A stretch of 27,743 bases of DNA from JAVJUS01 sp040220455 (GTDB taxonomy: Bacteria > Pseudomonadota > Alphaproteobacteria > DSM-16000 > Inquilinaceae). The translations under genes and the position numbers were made by a program. The notes beneath the pieces were generated by a model that saw nothing but the letters and a program-made list of their open reading frames with translations, was not told the origin of the DNA and did no database searches. Below are positions 22,063 to 27,743 of the stretch, one piece after another (within the stretch, counting starts at the first letter, position 1; every line of letters starts with the position of its first letter). Where the stretch lies: assembly GCA_040220455.1 (NCBI GenBank), contig JAVJUS010000085.1:1-27743 (forward strand), given 5' to 3'.

Positions 22063-22641
22063 ATGGACATGGACGCCCTGATCCAACGCGTGCGCGGCGT
22101 GCTCGTCGATCCACGCAATACGCTCGTCGCCGATGTCCGGCCCGCGCCGCCCTGGCCCGTGGCGATGCGCGAGCACGCCATCCCGCTGGTCGGCGGCAGC
22201 GCCGTGGCGGCCGCCATCCTGGGCGTCGTCTTCGGCGACGGCGGGCTGGGTGCCGGCCTGTTCGGCGTCCTGTTCACGCTGCTGCTCAAGGTCGTGGTCG
22301 GCGTCGCCATGCTGGCCGCGATGGGCGGCATCACCGCCTTCTTCTCCGGCATGTTCGGCGGCCAGACGGATTTCGAGACGGCCTTCGCCCTGGTCGTCCT
22401 GTCGATGACGCCGTTCTACCTGGGCGAGGCCGTGCTGCCGCTGCCCGCGATCGGCGGGTTCGCCGCGCTGGCGGGCGTGATCTACGCCCTCTACGTCTTC
22501 TACCAGGGCATCGACTGCGTGCTGGGCGTGCCGGGGGAGCACCGGGTCAAGCATTTCGTGCTGGTGCTGGTCTCGACCCTGATGCTGTCGCTCGTCGTCG
22601 CGCTGATCATCGGCCCCCTGGTCCTGACCGGCACGCCCTGA
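22063..22641 (+). CDS. Yip1-domain integral membrane protein
   Basis: A 192-residue protein with a ~36-residue hydrophilic start (MDMDALIQRVRGVLVDPRNT, the usual opening of bacterial Yip1 proteins, where an amphipathic helix precedes WPVAMREH) and five hydrophobic segments at about 37-57, 62-95, 105-121, 128-150 and 164-188. The loop FFSGMFGGQTDFETAFALVVLSMTPFYL between the second and third is typical of the family. The bacterial function is unknown. Two ATGs two codons apart (22063, 22069) are both possible; no strong ribosome site. The 159-base divergent gap holds a small inverted repeat ACGCTT (21993-21998) / AAGCGT (22010-22015). Confidence 0.85.
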   Translation: MDMDALIQRVRGVLVDPRNTLVADVRPAPPWPVAMREHAIPLVGGSAVAAAILGVVFGDGGLGAGLFGVLFTLLLKVVVGVAMLAAMGGITAFFSGMFGGQTDFETAFALVVLSMTPFYLGEAVLPLPAIGGFAALAGVIYALYVFYQGIDCVLGVPGEHRVKHFVLVLVSTLMLSLVVALIIGPLVLTGTP

Positions 22642-22690
22642 GCCGCTCCCCCGAGCCGCGCCCTGGGCCGTCGGCCGTGTCCGGACCCGT

Positions 22691-23158
22691 TCAGGAAAAC
22701 GCGATCAGGCGGGCGCGCTGGGCCTCGCTCAGCGGCTTCGGCCGGCGCGTGCCCAGGTCGAACAGCACGCTTACCGTCTCCGCCAGGGCATGGCAGGTCG
22801 CCCCGGCGAAGAGCGCCTGGCGATAGGTGAAGGACGAGCCGCCGAGCCCGGTCAGACGCGTGCCGATCTCCAGATCCGCCGGATAGCCGAGCTCGGCCAG
22901 GAACTCGATCGTGATTCGCACGACCACGGTGGCCTCGCGCGGCGCACCGATCGCCGTGCCCGCGTTGGCCTCCTCGTGCAGCCGCGTGGCGTCGAAGAAG
23001 CCCAGGCGCGCCGTCTCGAAATAGACGCCGAAGAGGTTATTGTTGACGTGGCCCAGCGGGTCGAGGTCGCCGAATCGCACCCGCTCGGTCGTCCACTGGG
23101 CGTAGGCGGCACGGTCGGTCGGCTCGAACTCCGCCGGCACGAAAGTGGTCTCGGGCAT
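22691..23158 (-). CDS. Acyl-CoA thioesterase (4HBT hotdog fold)
   Basis: A 155-residue single-hotdog protein with the 4HBT motif FGDLDPLGHVNNNLFGVYFETAR (residues 29-51; the catalytic-type aspartate is D33), then VVVRITIEFLAELGYPADLEIGTRL, and a C-terminal strand ending VSVLFDLGTRRPKPL. These enzymes hydrolyse acyl-CoA thioesters, often 4-hydroxybenzoyl-CoA or medium-chain acyl-CoA, and act as tetramers in the cytosol. The start ATG 23158 has GGAA upstream; the frame stays open 30 codons further but that part is not conserved. Convergent with the Yip1 gene (49 bases between stop codons). Confidence 0.88.
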   Translation of the reverse strand: MPETTFVPAEFEPTDRAAYAQWTTERVRFGDLDPLGHVNNNLFGVYFETARLGFFDATRLHEEANAGTAIGAPREATVVVRITIEFLAELGYPADLEIGTRLTGLGGSSFTYRQALFAGATCHALAETVSVLFDLGTRRPKPLSEAQRARLIAFS

Positions 23159-23265
23159 CGCGCGGTTCCGGTCGTTGCGGTGGGGGAAGCGCGACGGCGG
23201 GGATAGCCGATCGCGTGGCAAGCGGAAAGCCTTGGCCGGCCGATCCACCGGGAATTAGGCTGCCG

Positions 23266-23297
23266 CCGATCCGCCGATCCGCCGATCCGCCGATGCC
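23266..23297. repeat. 8-bp tandem repeat (CCGATCCG), four units
   Basis: Three perfect copies of CCGATCCG (23266-23289) and a fourth with two changes (23290-23297), immediately upstream of the GNAT gene. An in-frame ATG for that gene lies inside the last unit (23293). Confidence 0.8.
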
Positions 23298-23325
23298 CCC
23301 TTTCGACCTGCCCGAGGCCGCCGCC

Positions 23326-23808
23326 ATGACCGACGCCATCGACGCCTGGACCGTCGCGCGCCCCCGTGTCGAGGACGAGGCGGGCTGGCGCCCGCTGTTC
23401 GACGGCTACCGCCGCTTCTACGGCATGCCGGAGACCGATCACGGCGCCGCGGCGGTCTGGGGTTGGCTGCTGGATCCGGCTCATCCGCTGGAGGCGCTGC
23501 TGGCCCGCGACCCGGCCGGCCGGGTCGGCGGCCTGGCCCATTTCCGCGCCATGCCGAGCCCGACCCGGGGCGTCGAGATCGGCTTCCTCGACGACCTGTT
23601 CGTCGATCCGGCGCTCCGCGGCCTGGGCCTCGGCCGGCGCCTGCTCGCGGCCGTCGGCGCCGAGGCCGAGGCGCGCGGCTGGCCGCTGGTGCGGTGGATG
23701 ACCCAGGACGACAACTACCGCGCCCGCAGGCTCTACGACACGCTCGCCCGGCGCACCTCCTGGGTCCTCTACGAGAGCGCCCCGCCTTTCGAGGGCGGTG
23801 GGTCCTGA
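23326..23808 (+). CDS. GNAT-family N-acetyltransferase
   Basis: A 160-residue protein with the GNAT core: N-terminal WRPLFDGYRRFYG, beta4 GFLDDLFVDPALRGLGLGRRLLAAV (residues 86-110, with the acetyl-CoA pyrophosphate loop RGLGLG at 98-103), and a C-terminal motif B WMTQDDNYRARRLYDTLA. The pattern D(D)N..A..LYD is that of small GNATs of the YpeA/Atf type. The acceptor is unknown. ATG 23326 follows GAGG by eight bases and is preferred over an ATG at 23293, which lies in the 8-bp tandem repeat and has no ribosome site. Divergent from the thioesterase gene. Confidence 0.86.
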   Translation: MTDAIDAWTVARPRVEDEAGWRPLFDGYRRFYGMPETDHGAAAVWGWLLDPAHPLEALLARDPAGRVGGLAHFRAMPSPTRGVEIGFLDDLFVDPALRGLGLGRRLLAAVGAEAEARGWPLVRWMTQDDNYRARRLYDTLARRTSWVLYESAPPFEGGGS

Positions 23809-23923
23809 CTCTCACCGGGGCTTGCCATGGCGCGCCGGGGCGGCACATGAAGGTCTCGCAGACGCGCGCGAGTCGCCGGCGGCAGGGCGCCGCCGGGCCG
23901 CGCGCCCCTCGGAGGAGATCGTC

Positions 23924-24298
23924 ATGGCCGATCCGACCGCGCCGGCGGGGTCCGCCGCCCGTCGCAGCGACTGGTCCCACAGCCTGGCCGAGGCGCTCGC
24001 CCGGATGCCGACGGGCGACGCCCATCGCTGGGTGCAGGTGCTGGCGCGCGAGGGCGTGACCGTCGGGCTCTACGCCCCCGGCTCGACCGACACGCAAGGC
24101 CCGCACGGCCGCGACGAGATCTACTTCGTCGTCGCCGGCTCCGGCACCTTCTGGCGCGACGACGAGCGCCGGCGCTTCGGCGCCGGTGACATGCTCTACG
24201 TCCCCGCCGGGATGAGCCACGGCTTCGAGGACTATTCCGACAACCTGATGCTCTGGGTCGTCTTCTGCGACGGCGGCGCGCCGATCGCCGAGGTGTAG
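23924..24298 (+). CDS. Cupin-domain protein
   Basis: A 124-residue single-domain cupin. The first motif is GPHGRDEIYFVVAGSGTF (residues 59-76, with H61 and E65 as likely metal ligands) and the second GDMLYVPAGMSHGFED (88-103, H99). The first histidine of the usual HxH pair is replaced by a Pro-His-Gly arrangement, so metal binding may use three ligands. Small cupins of this kind act as sugar or auxin-like binding proteins, isomerases or dioxygenases; no substrate can be named. A strong ribosome site GGAGGAG (23911-23917) defines ATG 23924. It lies 115 bases after the GNAT gene on the same strand and converges on the glyoxalase-like gene with six bases between stop codons. Confidence 0.85.
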   Translation: MADPTAPAGSAARRSDWSHSLAEALARMPTGDAHRWVQVLAREGVTVGLYAPGSTDTQGPHGRDEIYFVVAGSGTFWRDDERRRFGAGDMLYVPAGMSHGFEDYSDNLMLWVVFCDGGAPIAEV

Positions 24299-24304
24299 CG
24301 AGGC

Positions 24305-24991
24305 TCAGCCCGGCGCCGGAAGGCTCACGACCAGCGGCGCGCCGCCGTCCCGGCGCGCGATCGCGAGGTCGAGCCTGGGCGTCCGCGCGCCCGTCTCCAG
24401 GGTCAGGAGGCCCGCCGCCGCCAGGGTCTCCAGGGCCGGGCCGGGCGCCGGCTCGTCCGGCAGCGAGAGGTGCAGGCCGGTGATCTCGCCCAGCCCCTCG
24501 GCCCGCTGCCGGTCGCCCGCGCGGCCGTCGGTCCAGGCATCGGGCCGCGCGCTGCCGGGGGAGCGGAAGACGAAGGGTCGGCGCGGGTCGTCGCTGTCCA
24601 CGGCGACCGGGATCGACAGGCCCGGCGGCAGGTAGGGCGGGCGGTAGGCCCAGGTCTCGAACGGCAGCGGCGCGTCGGCCGGTTCGGTGCGCACGGCGAT
24701 GCCGAAGGGGCTCGCCCCCGTCTCGCGCCAGGCGATGCGCTCGGCCAGCCGCGTGCGCCGAACGGTCGGGTCGACCGGCCCGGTCTCCGGCGCGGCCCAC
24801 AGCAGTTCCAGATAGGCGTTGTCGAAGCACCAGCAGGCGTTCGCCGTGCCCTGGCCGGGATGGGCGCGGCGATAGCTCGCGACCAGCCCGAGGTCGGCCA
24901 GCATCGCGGCCTCCGGACCGTCGGGCGTGGTGCACACGAAGACATGGTCGAGCGCCAGGCCGGCGGCGGCGCGGTCGGGTGCGGTCGGCAT
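24305..24991 (-). CDS. Glyoxalase-like (VOC superfamily, PF13468-type) protein
   Basis: A 228-residue protein. It begins with LALDHVFVCTTPDGPEAAMLADLGLVASYRRAHPGQGTANACWCFDNAYLELLWA, the N-terminal half of a glyoxalase-like domain in which H25 (DHVF) and E71 (YLELLW) occupy metal-ligand positions of the VOC fold. A divergent second half follows (GLHLSLPDE..P...LETLAAAGLLTLE). Proteins of this type are common but uncharacterised. ATG 24991 is preceded by GAAGGGGA. The frame stays open over 100 codons upstream into the pccA promoter region, which is not coding. It diverges from pccA. Confidence 0.8.
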   Translation of the reverse strand: MPTAPDRAAAGLALDHVFVCTTPDGPEAAMLADLGLVASYRRAHPGQGTANACWCFDNAYLELLWAAPETGPVDPTVRRTRLAERIAWRETGASPFGIAVRTEPADAPLPFETWAYRPPYLPPGLSIPVAVDSDDPRRPFVFRSPGSARPDAWTDGRAGDRQRAEGLGEITGLHLSLPDEPAPGPALETLAAAGLLTLETGARTPRLDLAIARRDGGAPLVVSLPAPG

Positions 24992-25032
24992 GCGCGGGTC
25001 CCCTTCGCCCCCGGCCGTGGAGTGGTGGTCGT

Positions 25033-25061
25033 CGCGGCAAGGTCGATTTGTCATTGCCGCG
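25033..25061. promoter_or_regulatory. Candidate operator CGCGGCAA-N13-TTGCCGCG upstream of pccA
   Basis: Perfect 8-bp inverted arms CGCGGCAA (25033-25040) and TTGCCGCG (25054-25061), separated by 13 bases that are AT-richer than the surroundings. It sits in the 196-base gap between pccA and the divergent glyoxalase-like gene. Binding protein unknown. A rho-independent terminator is unlikely because no T run follows. Confidence 0.45.
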
Positions 25062-25187
25062 GCCCTGTCCGGGACATTATGTCGAAGGCGGCGGGTGCCG
25101 TCCCGCTTCCCTTTTCTCGTGCCGCGACGGCGCGGGGGAGGGCGCCCGAAGACCAGAGACCCAGCAAAAGGTCCGGATCGCCCCGAG

Positions 25188-27185
<1,998 letters not shown>

Positions 27186-27238
27186 CCGGCCGCCGCGGGC
27201 CGCTCCCGGCCGCCGGGTTCCGCCCGAGGGGAGGCGCG

Positions 27239-27547
27239 ATGACCGAGACCGACCGCACCGAGTCCGCTAGCGACGCCCGAAAGGCCCTGCGCCTGTCGAT
27301 CGCGGGCCGCGTGCAGGGTGTCGCCTATCGCGCCTGGACCGTCGACCGGGCGGTTGCGCTCGGCCTCGACGGCTGGGTGCGCAACCGCCCCGACGGCACG
27401 GTCGAGGCCCTGGCCGCCGGCCCGCCTTCCGCCGTCGACGCCCTGGTCGACGCCTGCCGCGACGGCCCCCCCGCCGCCCGCGTCACGACCCTCGACACCG
27501 AACCGGCCGAGGACCCCGGGCCGGTCGGGTTCCGGCAGGTGGGCTAG
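27239..27547 (+). CDS. acyP: Acylphosphatase
   Basis: A 102-residue protein of the acylphosphatase family, which hydrolyses acyl phosphates such as 1,3-bisphosphoglycerate. The diagnostic block GRVQGVAYRAW (23-33) holds the phosphate-binding loop and catalytic R31, and GWVRNRPDGTVEALAAG (45-61) holds the catalytic N49. About 14 non-conserved residues precede the core. GAGGGGAGG (27226-27234) lies just before ATG 27239, a strong ribosome site. It follows pccA by 53 bases on the same strand and may be cotranscribed, although no functional link is evident. Confidence 0.92.
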   Translation: MTETDRTESASDARKALRLSIAGRVQGVAYRAWTVDRAVALGLDGWVRNRPDGTVEALAAGPPSAVDALVDACRDGPPAARVTTLDTEPAEDPGPVGFRQVG

Positions 27548-27564
27548 GGGCTTCGATAAAGTTG

Positions 27565-27590
27565 AACCACGAAGACACGAAGATCACGAA
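27565..27590 (-). repeat. TTCGTG-rich dispersed motif
   Basis: On the minus strand this reads TTCGTGATCTTCGTGTCTTC then GTGGTT: three TTCGTG units. It resembles the TTCGTG/TTGGTGCC/TTCGTGGTT strings at 287-326 and 532-571. It lies just outside the IS3-family end. Confidence 0.5.
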
Positions 27591-27603
27591 AATATTCTGG
27601 ATA

Positions 27604-27743
27604 TGAGCTGCACCCCATCGGTGAGACAGCGGCAAAAGACACAGTCTGGTTAGGCCCCCGCCGCCGGCAGGCCTGCCGGCGGCGGGGGCGGCTGGTCCGC
27701 CTCGAACTCGTCCGGCGACCGGTAGTCGAGGGCCGAGTGGAGG
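27604..27743 (-). mobile_element. Edge of an IS3-family insertion sequence (partial)
   Basis: A transposase C-terminus on the minus strand runs off the right end of the window, and 46 bases beyond its stop codon a TGAGCTGCACCCC string begins at 27604. The 5'-TG and CACCCC-type end are what I expect for an IS3-family terminal inverted repeat, but the other end is outside the window, so the boundary is a proposal. Confidence 0.6.
27650..27742 (-). CDS. IS3-family transposase (integrase core), C-terminal fragment
   Basis: Thirty residues, beginning LHSALDYRSPDEFEADQ, are read on the minus strand up to a TAA at 27652-27650. LHSAL.YRSP.EFE is the conserved C-terminal motif (rve_3 region) of IS3-family OrfB transposases. 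A Pro-rich tail (QPPPPPAGLPAAGA) follows, partly encoded by an inverted repeat GCCGGCAG/CTGCCGGC-type sequence at 27661-27683. The rest of the gene, including the DDE residues, lies beyond the window. Confidence 0.8.
   Translation of the reverse strand, partial: LHSALDYRSPDEFEADQPPPPPAGLPAAGA

Overview
This 27.7 kb window is very GC-rich, densely coded chromosomal DNA from an alphaproteobacterium, most likely of the Rhodospirillales type. The lineage call rests on a GapR-type (DUF2312) nucleoid protein, a DUF1244 protein, a pyruvate kinase / N-formylglutamate amidohydrolase / DUF1244 / GapR gene order that I recall as typical of alphaproteobacteria, a GbdR-like GlxA-family regulator, and an alphaproteobacterial-style propionyl-CoA carboxylase alpha subunit. 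Nothing looks like a plasmid or phage. The only mobile DNA is the edge of an IS3-family element at the right end.

Layout. 1-141 is the 3' end of dxs. 142-673 is a repeat-packed intergenic region. 674-2265 holds glyoxalase I, a TPR lipoprotein-like or periplasmic protein, and (minus strand) a SnoaL/NTF2-like protein following pyruvate kinase (2352-3788). A 400-base divergent region precedes a lone hybrid sensor kinase (4189-6789). Next come an EamA permease, then an N-formylglutamate amidohydrolase overlapping a YbdK-type carboxylate-amine ligase, then DUF1244, then gapR. 11142-12101 is an atypical methylenetetrahydrofolate-reductase homologue. 12124-13930 (minus) carries azlD, azlC and a second azlC, a branched-chain amino-acid exporter locus with a tandem duplication. 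14433-16846 is an MFS permease convergent with a GlxA/GbdR-like regulator. 17212-19277 is formate-tetrahydrofolate ligase (fhs) with a coupled small ORF. 19336-25000 is a run of mostly single genes: Nudix hydrolase, a Pro/Gln-rich small protein, an RlmD-like RNA methyltransferase, a Yip1 protein, an acyl-CoA thioesterase, a GNAT, a cupin and a glyoxalase-like protein. 25188-27547 is pccA plus acylphosphatase, and 27604 onward is the IS3 element.

How genes may work together. A one-carbon theme runs through the middle: the MTHFR homologue, the GbdR-like regulator and fhs would fit handling of methyl groups from betaine-type compounds or formate. This is inference from gene identity only. The rest is housekeeping.

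I did not find a clear new defence or biosynthetic system. The most unusual non-coding features are: a 79-bp two-hairpin palindromic repeat with perfect-length copies at 10486 and 14216 whose base changes preserve pairing, plus a degenerate copy at 155; two composite GTCATCCC...GGGATGAC repeats; and the fhs upstream region, which has a 16-bp palindrome followed by a 22-codon ORF whose start codon lies inside a hairpin.
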